Assembly (NCBI RefSeq): GCF_021513135.1
Contig: NZ_CP090981.1
Location: 1,860,001 to 1,924,000, forward strand
Source of the DNA: Vibrio sp. SS-MA-C1-2
Lineage (GTDB): Bacteria > Pseudomonadota > Gammaproteobacteria > Enterobacterales > Vibrionaceae
Direction: 5' to 3'
Length of the DNA: 64,000 bases
Of the stretch, positions 9,283 to 18,292 are shown one piece after another; the first letter of the stretch is position 1, and each line of letters begins with the position of its first letter. Below the pieces are notes generated by a model. It saw only the letters and a list, made by a program, of their open reading frames with translations. It was not told the origin of the DNA and did no database searches. The translations under genes and the position numbers were made by a program.

Positions 9283-10641
9283 TTAAGTTCTAACGCTTAG
9301 ATAGCCCGCTAGCGTTTCATCAATAAGCTGATCATTACAGCCTAAGTAATGGTCAGGATTACAAGCTTGAGTAATTTCATCTGGAGATAAGATCGCTAAT
9401 ACAGCTTCTGATGTTAATAAAATCTCTTTTAAGTTTGCTGAATGAGCAGTATTTGCCAATGCTTGTTTAATCGCGGCATACCCTTCACCACGACCGACTT
9501 TTTCTGCGGCTTTCATCATGACCGCTTCTGACATAATGAAATGTCGAGAGTGAGCGAAATTTTCACGCATTTGTTCTTTATTAACGATTAAATTAGCCAT
9601 TAAACGGGTTGCGCGATCTAATGATGTTGAGATAGCAAGCGAGGCTTCAGGCACCACTGTCCAGTTCAATACTCGCATTGATGCTGAACGCACATCTTGC
9701 TGATCCATTAAATTCGGCGCACCACTGGCGTACATCCAGCCCATTCGAGATAAGGTTTGAATCATATTGGATGCACGTGGATTAGCTTTATGTGGCATGG
9801 TACTTGAACCACCACCGCCTTCACCTTCGCGAACTTCAGCTGTTGATGCACGACCCATGGTTTCAACATCATTAGCGATTCGACACATTGAACCATGAAT
9901 GAGGGCAAAAAATTGAACCGTTTCTGCAATATGATCAAGACTCGCATTCCCTAATCCTTTAGGTTCAGTCAGGGCTAATTTTTTGAAAAGCGCTGAACGA
10001 ACTTGCAAACCTTGCTTACCTAACGAAGAAAAATTACCCACCGCACCACCATAGAGGCCAGTTATTGCTCTTGGGTAGAGTTGATCTAAACGAACCAGAT
10101 GACGGGTGACTTCTTGCAGGTAAGAGCTGACTTGTAATCCCCAAGTGGTGGGTAGCGCATCCATTGAATTGGTTCGAGCAACCATCACGGTATTTCGGTG
10201 AGTCTCGACCATCTTGACTAGCTCATCAGCTAATTCAACCAATTGTTTGCGTAACAGTTGTAAGCTACTTTTTAAACGCATCGCTAAACTGGTATCAAGC
10301 AGGTCTTGGGTGGTACAGCCCCAATGAATATATTTTTTCACCTCCGCATTGCCTTGATCGCTTAATTGATCAATCAAAGGCTTAATCGCCATCCCGACAG
10401 TTTGTGTCTCTTGCGACAAGCGAGTCCAATCAATATTTTCAGGCTGACAAACGGCATGGATCGCATCGATAGCATCTGAGGGGATTAAGCCTAGATCAGC
10501 TTGGACTTCAGCAATTGATTTCTCAAACGTTAGCCAGCAATTAATTAGGTTTTCATCAGACCAGATCTGCTTCATCTCTTTTTGAGTGAACAGCGGTGAA
10601 TATAGTACGGAATCAAACACGGACACGGTTAATTTGGACAT
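9283..10641 (-). CDS. Fumarase/aspartase superfamily lyase (adenylosuccinate lyase or PcaB-like)
   Basis: A 452-residue soluble enzyme. The signature GGGGSSTMPHKANP (about residues 265-280) is the mobile catalytic loop of the argininosuccinate/adenylosuccinate lyase, fumarase and 3-carboxymuconate cycloisomerase superfamily; HWGCTTQDLLDT is the first catalytic region. The family eliminates fumarate from a succinyl adduct, or acts as cycloisomerase. The start at 10641 is chosen because AAGGAGAG precedes it; an upstream in-frame ATG at 10671 lacks one and overlaps the ERIC repeat. It follows a DcuC-type dicarboxylate carrier in the same direction and does not sit in a purine context, so a catabolic lyase releasing fumarate is plausible. 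The exact substrate is unknown. Confidence 0.82.
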   Translation of the reverse strand: MSKLTVSVFDSVLYSPLFTQKEMKQIWSDENLINCWLTFEKSIAEVQADLGLIPSDAIDAIHAVCQPENIDWTRLSQETQTVGMAIKPLIDQLSDQGNAEVKKYIHWGCTTQDLLDTSLAMRLKSSLQLLRKQLVELADELVKMVETHRNTVMVARTNSMDALPTTWGLQVSSYLQEVTRHLVRLDQLYPRAITGLYGGAVGNFSSLGKQGLQVRSALFKKLALTEPKGLGNASLDHIAETVQFFALIHGSMCRIANDVETMGRASTAEVREGEGGGGSSTMPHKANPRASNMIQTLSRMGWMYASGAPNLMDQQDVRSASMRVLNWTVVPEASLAISTSLDRATRLMANLIVNKEQMRENFAHSRHFIMSEAVMMKAAEKVGRGEGYAAIKQALANTAHSANLKEILLTSEAVLAILSPDEITQACNPDHYLGCNDQLIDETLAGYLSVRT

Positions 10642-10672
10642 CAATCTCTCCTTACCAAAAAATAGGTGCATT

Positions 10673-10800
10673 TATACCCTTCTTACTTGAAGTTGCGAGG
10701 TTGTTGGCAATGCTCGTTCGCCCCAATCATATAGCGCACCTATACTCATGGGCCTCACTTGCTTGCCGCCTATTAGCAACGTCAATTACTTTGGGTATAG
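10673..10800 (-). repeat. ERIC-type intergenic repeat between dcuC-like gene and lyase
   Basis: Full length, from TATACCCTTCTTACTTGAAG to CAATTACTTTGGGTATA. It fills most of the 197-base gap between two co-directional genes that look like one operon, so it would be transcribed as an RNA hairpin inside the message. Confidence 0.92.
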
Positions 10801-10838
10801 TAAGCACCTATTTATAACATTATTGATTAACTAAACAG

Positions 10839-12200
10839 TTAGGCACCGATGAAAGTAACAACTAACACGGTTAATAAACCACCTAACATTGGAATAGCAG
10901 TACGTTTTACTAATGCCATTGGTGGAATATTTGCTACACCTGCACACGCGATAACTACACCAGCAACTGGTGAGAACGAACGGAAGATACCCGCAGATAA
11001 CTGCATAGGTAGTGCCAGCGCCGCGGTTGAAACGCCCACGTGAGTTGCTACATCGGGAGCAAGGTTTGAAAAGCTAAAGAATGCCGCATTACCCGAACCT
11101 GACATTAATGCTGTCGCACCGATAATTGCCACTAACATAACGACCATCAGGGTATAACCGAAGCCTAAGTGAGTCGCTAGACCCAGAAGACCAGAGATAA
11201 AACCAATCGCTTTTAAGCCAACAACAAAGGTTTGTGCAGCAATGATTAATGATACAACACCAGCGAAGACATCACCCATACCTTGAAGGTACACTTTTAA
11301 TGATGCCGCTACTTTCTTGCCATCTTTAGAATAGATGTAATCACATAGCATTGCGACAGCTAAACTGATGAACATCGCAGTGACAACATCAATTTTAATT
11401 GAAGTGACAACAAACTTACTGAACGTTAAGAGTAAAAATAGCGGTAAAACAGGTAAGAATGCAAACCAAGCGGGTACTTTAGGTGCTTCAACTGTTTTGG
11501 TGTTTAATTCATAGTTAACGCCATTTTCTTCATCTCGCTTATCGAACCACTTTTGACAAACAAAGTGCAATATAGCGATGACAATTGCGGCACAAATACC
11601 CACAAATAACTGATGTTCAACAAAATAAGAGGCTGCATCAATACCAATGATTTCTGCTGCTTTATTTGATGCCCCAGATGCTGGACCTAAATCCAAACAT
11701 GCAGTGGTTGCAAGTACTGCAGCGACTGCTGCTGGATTACAACCGATCCCGACAAGGATAGGGTAGAGTGCAACCAATAGTAGCATCGCTAAACCTACAG
11801 CACTTGGGATGAATATATTTAGTGTTTGTCCCAAAATATAGGTAAAGGCAAGAATGAGGTACGGGTTTTTGATCACCGATAAAGGTTTAGTGGCCACTTG
11901 CACAAGTGCATTTGCAGCACCGATGTGTCCCATATATTTAGAGAAACCACCCACAGCCATGATGATTAAACCTAGTTTTGCTAATGTTGATGAACTGATT
12001 GATTTAATCACAAGGAACAGGTCAACAGCCGTCGAGCCTGAAGAGTTTACGCCTTTTGGTAGAAATGAAGGATCACCGACAACCACACCAATAAAGATCA
12101 TCAATAGTCCGGCACCAAAAAGTACCGCCTGAGTGTTATATTTTTTGATAATCAAAGCACCAGCAATGACTACAATAGGAAGTGCGAGTAAAGCGAACAT
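10839..12200 (-). CDS. DcuC-family C4-dicarboxylate carrier
   Basis: A 453-residue inner-membrane protein with about 12 hydrophobic segments, matching the DcuC family (anaerobic C4-dicarboxylate exchangers and succinate exporters): GLIIMAVGGFSKYMGHIG, LDLGPASGASNKAAE, ALMSGSGNAAFFSFSNLAP, GIFRSFSPVAGVVIA. The family moves fumarate, succinate or malate. It heads a leftward unit with a lyase predicted to produce fumarate, and diverges from an RpiR-type regulator. A perfect palindrome lies about 33 bases before its start (12233-12248). The substrate may not be a classical C4-dicarboxylate, since the family is broad. Confidence 0.85.
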   Translation of the reverse strand: MFALLALPIVVIAGALIIKKYNTQAVLFGAGLLMIFIGVVVGDPSFLPKGVNSSGSTAVDLFLVIKSISSSTLAKLGLIIMAVGGFSKYMGHIGAANALVQVATKPLSVIKNPYLILAFTYILGQTLNIFIPSAVGLAMLLLVALYPILVGIGCNPAAVAAVLATTACLDLGPASGASNKAAEIIGIDAASYFVEHQLFVGICAAIVIAILHFVCQKWFDKRDEENGVNYELNTKTVEAPKVPAWFAFLPVLPLFLLLTFSKFVVTSIKIDVVTAMFISLAVAMLCDYIYSKDGKKVAASLKVYLQGMGDVFAGVVSLIIAAQTFVVGLKAIGFISGLLGLATHLGFGYTLMVVMLVAIIGATALMSGSGNAAFFSFSNLAPDVATHVGVSTAALALPMQLSAGIFRSFSPVAGVVIACAGVANIPPMALVKRTAIPMLGGLLTVLVVTFIGA

Positions 12201-12605
12201 TATTTTGTCCTTAAATGTTTGAATTAACGCTATTGTTCAATTGAACAAGCTCAAAGGCTATGGGAAAACCTTTTTCTCACTCAAAAGTGTGATTACCGTA
12301 AAAATTTGGTATTTAAAAAGCGAGAGAGTTGATAATTATCGATATACTCCTTTTTAGATAGGGGGAGATATCTTTCTGTATGGATTTTTCGATCAATACC
12401 TAAACAGATTTAGGCAGGAACTGACAGTCTATCTTGATTAAAAAAGCATTGTTGAGAAAAAAGAATTCCCTTGAGTTGAAATGGCTCGATGATTTCTATA
12501 TTGGATACCAATGGGTAACTAATATAAAATATTTAAACTTAGGTATTGTTTCTTTTGATCTAGCGATGTTCTAAGTCTGATTAATATAAGAATTTAAACT
12601 ATAAA
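12201..12605. other. Divergent control region, dcuC-like gene / rpiR-type gene
   Basis: 405 AT-rich bases between the leftward carrier and the rightward regulator. Besides the palindrome at 12233-12248 I see no further gene or strong hairpin. Confidence 0.5.
12233..12248. promoter_or_regulatory. Candidate operator, perfect 16-bp palindrome
   Basis: TTGTTCAATTGAACAA is perfectly symmetrical and lies 33 bases before the carrier's start codon. RpiR-family regulators bind palindromes, and one is encoded divergently next to it, so it is the obvious candidate ligand. Confidence 0.55.
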
Positions 12606-13505
12606 ATGAGTATTAAGATGAATAATAAGTTGGATCTCCATTACTATATGGAACTCTCAGAATTAGTAAAAAAGAAAACGGATTCCGAATTGAAGCTTCA
12701 TCAATTCATTTGTGATAATTTTGAGCAACTTTCATTTTATGGCATTATCGATATTGCAGAGCGCACCAATATTAGTAAAGCAACGGTTGGTCGATATCTA
12801 CAAAAGATAGGGTTTACTGGATTCTTAGCTTTTAAATCCGCGATCAAACAGAAACACAACTCTATTTCAATGCCTATTCCTGCGACTATTTCTAAAAAAA
12901 GTGTTAGCTCTAGTCAAAGAAAAACTGATTCAACAGAACAGGTGAATAGATATATTCAAAAAATCACTAAATTATTTGAACAGTTTTCGAATAGCTTAAA
13001 TATTCAAGATATTGATCGATTAGTTGAACTGATCGCAGATCCTAAGAGAAAAGTGTATGTTGTTGGCCCAGCATCATCAGGTGCATTAGCGTTACACTTT
13101 ACGACGTTACTTAAGTACTACAATGCCAACATCCAATTGTTACCATTAGATTATGGTGAACTGCCAAAAGCGCTACTGAATGTTTCTCATGATTCATTAC
13201 TGGTTGTATTTTCTTATTATCGATTTAGTTCTACTGCATTAAAAATAACTGAATATTTTCATAGTAAAAAAGCAAATGTAGCGGTAATCACTAACACTTA
13301 CTCACATCCTTATGGTAAATATTGTCAGTTGCAATATATAATGCCAAGCCATACTCAGAGTGTTTTCCATAGCCGAATGGCCGGCTTTTTATTTATAGAG
13401 TTGTTACTCGACTTAATACAAATTAAGATAGGAAAAGAGAGTAATTTTGATGAATTAGAGACACTATTCTCTTTTTTTAATTCATTTTCAACGTTGGATA
13501 AATAG
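12606..13505 (+). CDS. RpiR/MurR-family transcriptional regulator
   Basis: 299 residues. The N-terminal helix-turn-helix (residues about 20-90) includes the typical LSFYGIIDIAERTNISKATVGRYLQKIGFTGF; a SIS domain (about 125-265) has VYVVGPASSGALALHF and SHDSLLVVFSYYRFSSTALK. SIS domains sense sugar phosphates or related ligands. It is flanked by the divergent dcuC-like unit and, 178 bases downstream, the TAXI-TRAP system, so it probably controls one or both. An alternative start at 12618 is possible; neither has a strong ribosome binding site. Confidence 0.88.
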   Translation: MSIKMNNKLDLHYYMELSELVKKKTDSELKLHQFICDNFEQLSFYGIIDIAERTNISKATVGRYLQKIGFTGFLAFKSAIKQKHNSISMPIPATISKKSVSSSQRKTDSTEQVNRYIQKITKLFEQFSNSLNIQDIDRLVELIADPKRKVYVVGPASSGALALHFTTLLKYYNANIQLLPLDYGELPKALLNVSHDSLLVVFSYYRFSSTALKITEYFHSKKANVAVITNTYSHPYGKYCQLQYIMPSHTQSVFHSRMAGFLFIELLLDLIQIKIGKESNFDELETLFSFFNSFSTLDK

Positions 13506-13683
13506 TCACAGATTACTTCTTTAACATTTAGTATTGATAAATGATCTGTAGTTTATTGATTTAAAATATATAATTTTTATTGTTAATCAGTTCAAAGTAA
13601 TAACTTGTGTTAATTGATATTTCCTCGTGACTTCTATATTATTCCGCTGTTAATAAATCTAGTTGATTTCAAAGGATGATATC

Positions 13684-14607
13684 ATGATTAAACGTAAGTT
13701 ATTAATATTGGCATGTCTTTTATTGCCATCATTAAGTTTTGCTAATAATTACTCAATTGGTACGGGTGGACAAAGTGGGATCTATTATCCCTTTGGTGGC
13801 GCATTAGCTAAAGTTTGGAGTGATAATATTCCTGACGTTAATGTGAAAGCTGAAGTCACTGCGGCCTCTGTCGAAAATACCATTAAAGTTGTTCGTGGGG
13901 ATATGATTGCTGGAATTGCAATGGGCAATGTCGTGCTTGATGCCTATGAAGGTAAAGGTAAATTTCCAAAGCCGATGCCAGTGAACACACTTTTTGCCCT
14001 TTATCCTAACTTAGTGCATGCGCTAACCCTAAAGGATTCAGGAATTACATCGTTAAACCAGCTAAAAGGTAAGCGCATTTCTTTAGGTGCCCCAGCAAGT
14101 GGTACAGCAGTGACATCTGCTGCGCTTCTTGAATCAATGGGAATCGATGTTAAAAATGATATTGACGCTGTTTACTTAAATTATTCTGAAACAACTAATG
14201 CATTAGCCAATGGTCAAATTGATGCTGGCTTTATTGTTGGTGGTCAAGGTGTTGGCGCTGTTTCACAAGTTGCACTAACTCATGATATTCGTATTCTTCC
14301 TGTTACCGCAGAAGAGAGCGCGAAGTTCATTAAGCAGTATCCTGCGTACAGTACTTATACTATCCCTGCTGATATTTATAATGGTGTTAGCCCAGTTAAT
14401 ACGATTAGTATCTGGAATGTCTTGGTTGTTAATCAAAAGATGACCGAAGACATGGCGTTTAATTTAACCAAAGCTGCATTTGAAAATATCGGCAACATTC
14501 AAAAAGTGGTTAAAATGGCAAATATGACAACGCCGGAGAATGCGACAAGATTACAAGGTGTACCTTTACACCCTGGAGCAAAAAAATACTTCGATTCAAT
14601 TAAATAA
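13684..14607 (+). CDS. TAXI-family TRAP transporter solute-binding protein
   Basis: 307 residues starting MIKRKLLILACLLLPSLSFA, a clear signal peptide, so periplasmic. The mature protein begins YSIGTGGQSGIYYPFGGALA, the TAXI N-terminal strand; LKGKRISLGAPASGTAVTS lines the ligand cleft, and PENATRLQGVPLHPGAKKYF ends the protein as in the family. AAAGGA seven bases before ATG 13684 decides the start over a TTG at 13663. It captures the substrate for the fused permease 55 bases downstream. TAXI ligands are mostly organic acids, such as alpha-ketoglutarate or glutamate; the ligand here is unknown. Confidence 0.92.
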   Translation: MIKRKLLILACLLLPSLSFANNYSIGTGGQSGIYYPFGGALAKVWSDNIPDVNVKAEVTAASVENTIKVVRGDMIAGIAMGNVVLDAYEGKGKFPKPMPVNTLFALYPNLVHALTLKDSGITSLNQLKGKRISLGAPASGTAVTSAALLESMGIDVKNDIDAVYLNYSETTNALANGQIDAGFIVGGQGVGAVSQVALTHDIRILPVTAEESAKFIKQYPAYSTYTIPADIYNGVSPVNTISIWNVLVVNQKMTEDMAFNLTKAAFENIGNIQKVVKMANMTTPENATRLQGVPLHPGAKKYFDSIK

Positions 14608-14662
14608 AATAATAATGATTATAGGTGGCTAATTTAGTCACCTTTCTTTTTAGGTGAACTCT

Positions 14663-16588
14663 ATGCCTCAAATTTCTGATTCTAATACCTCAGTTACTAA
14701 GAATAATAATAAAAAAGTTGATAAGAACATTTCACTATTTGGTCATTTCATCGCTTTTGTTGCTATCTGTTTATCCATATTTCAAATCTGGCAGGGGTTA
14801 CATTCTAGTATTTCTGCTACGTATTTTAGACCTATACATTTAAGTTGGGTACTGATCCTTATCTTCTTGCATACGCCATTAATAAAGAATTGTGAGCATA
14901 GATTATTTATTCCTGCACGACTATTCGATATATTTCTTTCATTAGTTGCACTGTTCTGTGCTTATCGGATGTATCATTTTGATTATAATGATATAGATTA
15001 TCTATTTTACGGTTTAAAGCCTGAAGATCTGTATGCAGGAACAGCATTAGTTATTCTACTTATGGAAGCATGTCGTCGTACCGTTGGCTGGATCATGGTT
15101 TTTATTTCTTTGCTATTTTTAAGTTACAGCGCATTTGGTGATTTATTACCAAGTGGAATAGCGATTAAAGCTTACTCATTTGAAGAGTTAATTCAATTTC
15201 AGATATTTTCTTCCAATGGTGTTTTTGGTTCTGCGTTAGGTATTGCCGCGACAACGGTGTTTATTTTTGTTCTATTTGGTGCATTTCTAGAAGTAACTGG
15301 TGCTGGTAAGTTCTTTATTGATCTCTCTTTTGCAATCGCTGGAAAATATCGAGGAGGTCCTGCAAAAGCGGCGGTCTTAGCATCAGCGGGTTTAGGTTCG
15401 ATTTCTGGATCAGCCATAGCCAATACCGTCACAACGGGGTCGATTACTATCCCAATGATGAAAAAGCTCGGATATAAACCAGAGCAAGCGGCTGGAATTG
15501 AAGCTGCTGCTTCTACAGGTGGGCAAATTATGCCACCAATAATGGGAGCCGGGGCGTTTGTGATGGCTCAATTTACAGGGTTGCCCTATAGCCAAATTAT
15601 GTTGGCTTCTATTGCGCCGGCCATTTTATACTTCTTTTGTACTATTTTTTACGTCCACCTTATGGCGTGTAAGCTGAATCTTAAAACGGTCAGCCGAACA
15701 CAAGCGACATGGGAAGTAATGAAAGAAGGCGCTCATCATCTTATCCCGCTGGTTATTATCACTTTACTATTAATGATCGGTTATTCGCCATTAATGGTTG
15801 GGATTATTGGTTGTGCAGCTATTATTATTACTAGCTTTTTGCGTAAAGAGAGCCGAATTAATATTCAACAGTTCTTTGAGGCATTAAAAAGTGGGGCATT
15901 AATGGCGCTTCCAATCTCTGCCGCTTGTGGGGCTGCTGGGATTATTGTTGGCGTGGTGGGACAAACTGGAATTGGTTTACAATTTACCCAGTTTGTAATG
16001 GATTTTTCTGGCGGTTCGATGTTTATCGCATTGCTATTAATCAGTTTAGTGGCATTAGTTTTAGGTATGGGTTTGCCTGTAACCGCAGCCTATATTGTTT
16101 TAGCTATCATGGTTGTTCCTATGTTGGGTGATTTTGGTTTACCGGTACTAACTGCTCACTTAATTGTATTTTGGTTATCTCAAACCTCTAATGTGACTCC
16201 ACCAATAGCACTTGCGGCCTTTGCAGGTGCAGGTGTTGCCAATGCAAACCCTGTTAAATCATCCATTGAAGCGTTTAAATTAGCGGGTGGGTTGTTTATT
16301 ATTCCAATTATGATGGCTTACACAGATTTGGTTGATTTTAATGCACCGTTACTTTCTTTCGTGATGGCAATTGCAGAAACCTTGGTCGTTATTATTGCGG
16401 TCGCGATTTCTGTCGAGGGCTTTTTTACTCGTAAAATTCCAATTATTACAAGGTTGGTTGTTTTTGCTGCGGTACCTTGGATATTATTGAGTCCTTTTGA
16501 TTTTGGATATTTAGGACTTGTTGTTATCGTGTTATTTATTATCAAAGAATTACGCGTATCTAAATCATTGGATAAAGTAGAACATTAA
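14663..16588 (+). CDS. TRAP transporter fused DctQM permease (TAXI type)
   Basis: 641 residues. The first ~150 carry four membrane helices (the small DctQ-like part); the remainder is the large DctM part with the duplicated motifs GKYRGGPAKAAVLASAGLGSISGSAIANTVTTGS and EAAASTGGQIMPPIMGAGAF, then GMGLPVTAAYIVLA and SQTSNVTPPIALAAFAGAG. These are the elevator-domain hairpins of TRAP permeases. It imports the ligand of the upstream binding protein by sodium symport. ATG 14663 is preferred because TAGGTG precedes it; GTG 14654 is the alternative. Downstream it meets a convergent MFS gene across a nested inverted repeat. Confidence 0.92.
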   Translation: MPQISDSNTSVTKNNNKKVDKNISLFGHFIAFVAICLSIFQIWQGLHSSISATYFRPIHLSWVLILIFLHTPLIKNCEHRLFIPARLFDIFLSLVALFCAYRMYHFDYNDIDYLFYGLKPEDLYAGTALVILLMEACRRTVGWIMVFISLLFLSYSAFGDLLPSGIAIKAYSFEELIQFQIFSSNGVFGSALGIAATTVFIFVLFGAFLEVTGAGKFFIDLSFAIAGKYRGGPAKAAVLASAGLGSISGSAIANTVTTGSITIPMMKKLGYKPEQAAGIEAAASTGGQIMPPIMGAGAFVMAQFTGLPYSQIMLASIAPAILYFFCTIFYVHLMACKLNLKTVSRTQATWEVMKEGAHHLIPLVIITLLLMIGYSPLMVGIIGCAAIIITSFLRKESRINIQQFFEALKSGALMALPISAACGAAGIIVGVVGQTGIGLQFTQFVMDFSGGSMFIALLLISLVALVLGMGLPVTAAYIVLAIMVVPMLGDFGLPVLTAHLIVFWLSQTSNVTPPIALAAFAGAGVANANPVKSSIEAFKLAGGLFIIPIMMAYTDLVDFNAPLLSFVMAIAETLVVIIAVAISVEGFFTRKIPIITRLVVFAAVPWILLSPFDFGYLGLVVIVLFIIKELRVSKSLDKVEH

Positions 16589-16589
16589 A

Positions 16590-16666
16590 TTGATTTTTAA
16601 TGACTAAATTGGCTTGAAGTTGCAATTATGGTGGTTGTAACTTCAAGCCATTAACTTAAAAATCAA
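16590..16666. terminator. Nested inverted repeat, probable bidirectional terminator
   Basis: Outer arms TTGATTTTTAA / TTAAAAATCAA and inner arms GGCTTGAAGTT / AACTTCAAGCC are both perfect 11-base pairs, with a 17-base loop. The element sits exactly between the convergent TRAP permease and MFS genes. The double-tier structure is larger than a usual terminator. Confidence 0.7.
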
Positions 16667-16677
16667 CTAAACGATTA

Positions 16678-17879
16678 TTAACTATTTTGAGCTAAAGATG
16701 ATCGATATTGAATTGTTTTATGTAATTTAAATATCAATAAATACAAGATGAAATAAAAAACCACACCAACAGAGAAAACGCCAGCCCAATTGAAATGCTG
16801 CCAGCTAAATAACAGAATAAATCCCCCAACACTTCCTCCCATATAATAGTGGACTAGATAAAGTGCAGTAGCTGTCGCTTTTCCTTTTGTTGCATGACGA
16901 CCTACCCAAGAGTAGGCGAGCGCATGGACAAAAAACGTCCCTAAGCTCATTAATAATAAACCAATAAAAATGATAGCAAGGTGCTCATAAGCGGTAATCG
17001 CGAAACCTAAAAGAGAAAAACTTATTCCGACATTCATGCCTGATATTGGCGTGAAATAGCGGCACCATTTACCACTTAAAGTTGAACTAACGGTTCCAGC
17101 TAAATAGCAAAGAAATATCATAGAAAGCAAACCAATGGGTAAATTAAACGGTTCTAAAGAGAGACGAAACCCCATCACAGAATAAGTATTGATAAAAATG
17201 GCAAAGTTAACACCACCGATAAGCATCGCAACCCAAATAATAGGAGTAGAAAAGTGAGTCATTGCTTCACGATTATGGTGGCTAAGTCGGCTACGTTTTT
17301 GCGTGAAATTAAGCTGATTGGGTAAGTAATAAGCGACAAGTAACGCGCCAAATAACGTCAAAAAAGAGAGAATATAAAACGTCGTTTGCCAGTCATAGAA
17401 TTCTGTTAACCAACCACCGAATAATCGCCCAATAATCCCCCCTAATGAATTCGCGGCTATATATATTCCAATTGCCGTATGGAATGCCTCTTTGGATAAC
17501 TCTTCTGCCATGTATGCGACAGCAACAGAAATAAAAGCAGCAATGCCTATCCCTAATAAGATTCGAATGAAAATCATAAAAAAAGAGATTGAGTTTGAGT
17601 CAATAATAGGGTTAAAAATGGCAGCGAAATTAACCCTATCAACATGACTTTTTTACGTCCCATTGATTCAGAGGTGACAGCCCAAGGAACTAAACTGATG
17701 GCAATAGCAAATGTGGAGGCAACAAAAAGCCAATTAACTTGAGTTTCAGATACTTGAAGAATATTGCTTAATAAAGGAAGCATCGGTTGCATGCTATAAA
17801 GATTACAAAAAACCAGAAAAGACCCGAAGGCAAGAGATATTACAATTTGGTAGTACGCTTTACTATTTTCGGCAATCAT
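16678..17879 (-). pseudogene. MFS transporter split by a -1 frameshift
   Basis: The 5' frame (17879-17574) encodes the first three helices of a major facilitator (SFLVFCNLYSMQPMLPLLS; loop 2-3 motif SESMGRKKVMLIG); the 3' frame (17577-16678) supplies the other nine (motif GRLFGGWLTEFYDWQTTFY). Each alone is incomplete. They meet at a T7 run (17579-17585); an eighth T would join them into one protein of about 400 residues. The zero-frame codons TTT TTA TGA form T-TTT-TTA, a classical slippery heptamer, and the downstream ATG overlaps the stop as ATGA. It could be a mutation, programmed slippage, or a sequencing error. The substrate is unknown; YnfM-type drug or sugar efflux is the nearest resemblance. 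Confidence 0.78.
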
Positions 17880-18292
17880 CCTTTGCTCCTGTTATTGACG
17901 TTATCCATTCTGTGCCAATTGACCTAACCAGTGTCTCATTTACTGATTTGTCCATCATAGAGACTTTTTAAATAATCGCGATAATTTTGAGGTTAAAATT
18001 AAACGTTACTTTTAAATTGGTAGATATCTTCTATTTGCCTGCCTCCTGCTAGTGATTTGAATGACATTAACATAGTTATTTCATTTTGATAATAGCCTCA
18101 TTTTGATAGTATTTAGTGTATTTGTCATCAAATAAAGTGTGAAGCACCAAATATGAACAACCAGTTAAGTGTACATTGTTACTCATGAAACTTTAATATC
18201 GTATACAGATTAAATAGTAATAAGAATGATTTTAGTAATATGGAATAACAATTGCATTTTATTTCCTACTTTTAATAAGAAGGATAAAAAAA
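17880..18292. other. Intergenic region between divergent MFS and SSS genes
   Basis: 413 AT-rich bases containing the promoters of both genes. AGGAG precedes the MFS start and AAGGAT the symporter start. No gene, repeat or strong hairpin seen. Confidence 0.5.

Noticed and set aside
10596-10817. Rightward frame over the ERIC element near 10700
   Set aside because: It is a translation of the repeat and the start of the lyase gene on the other strand; the same artefact appears in other ERIC copies such as 61996-62190.
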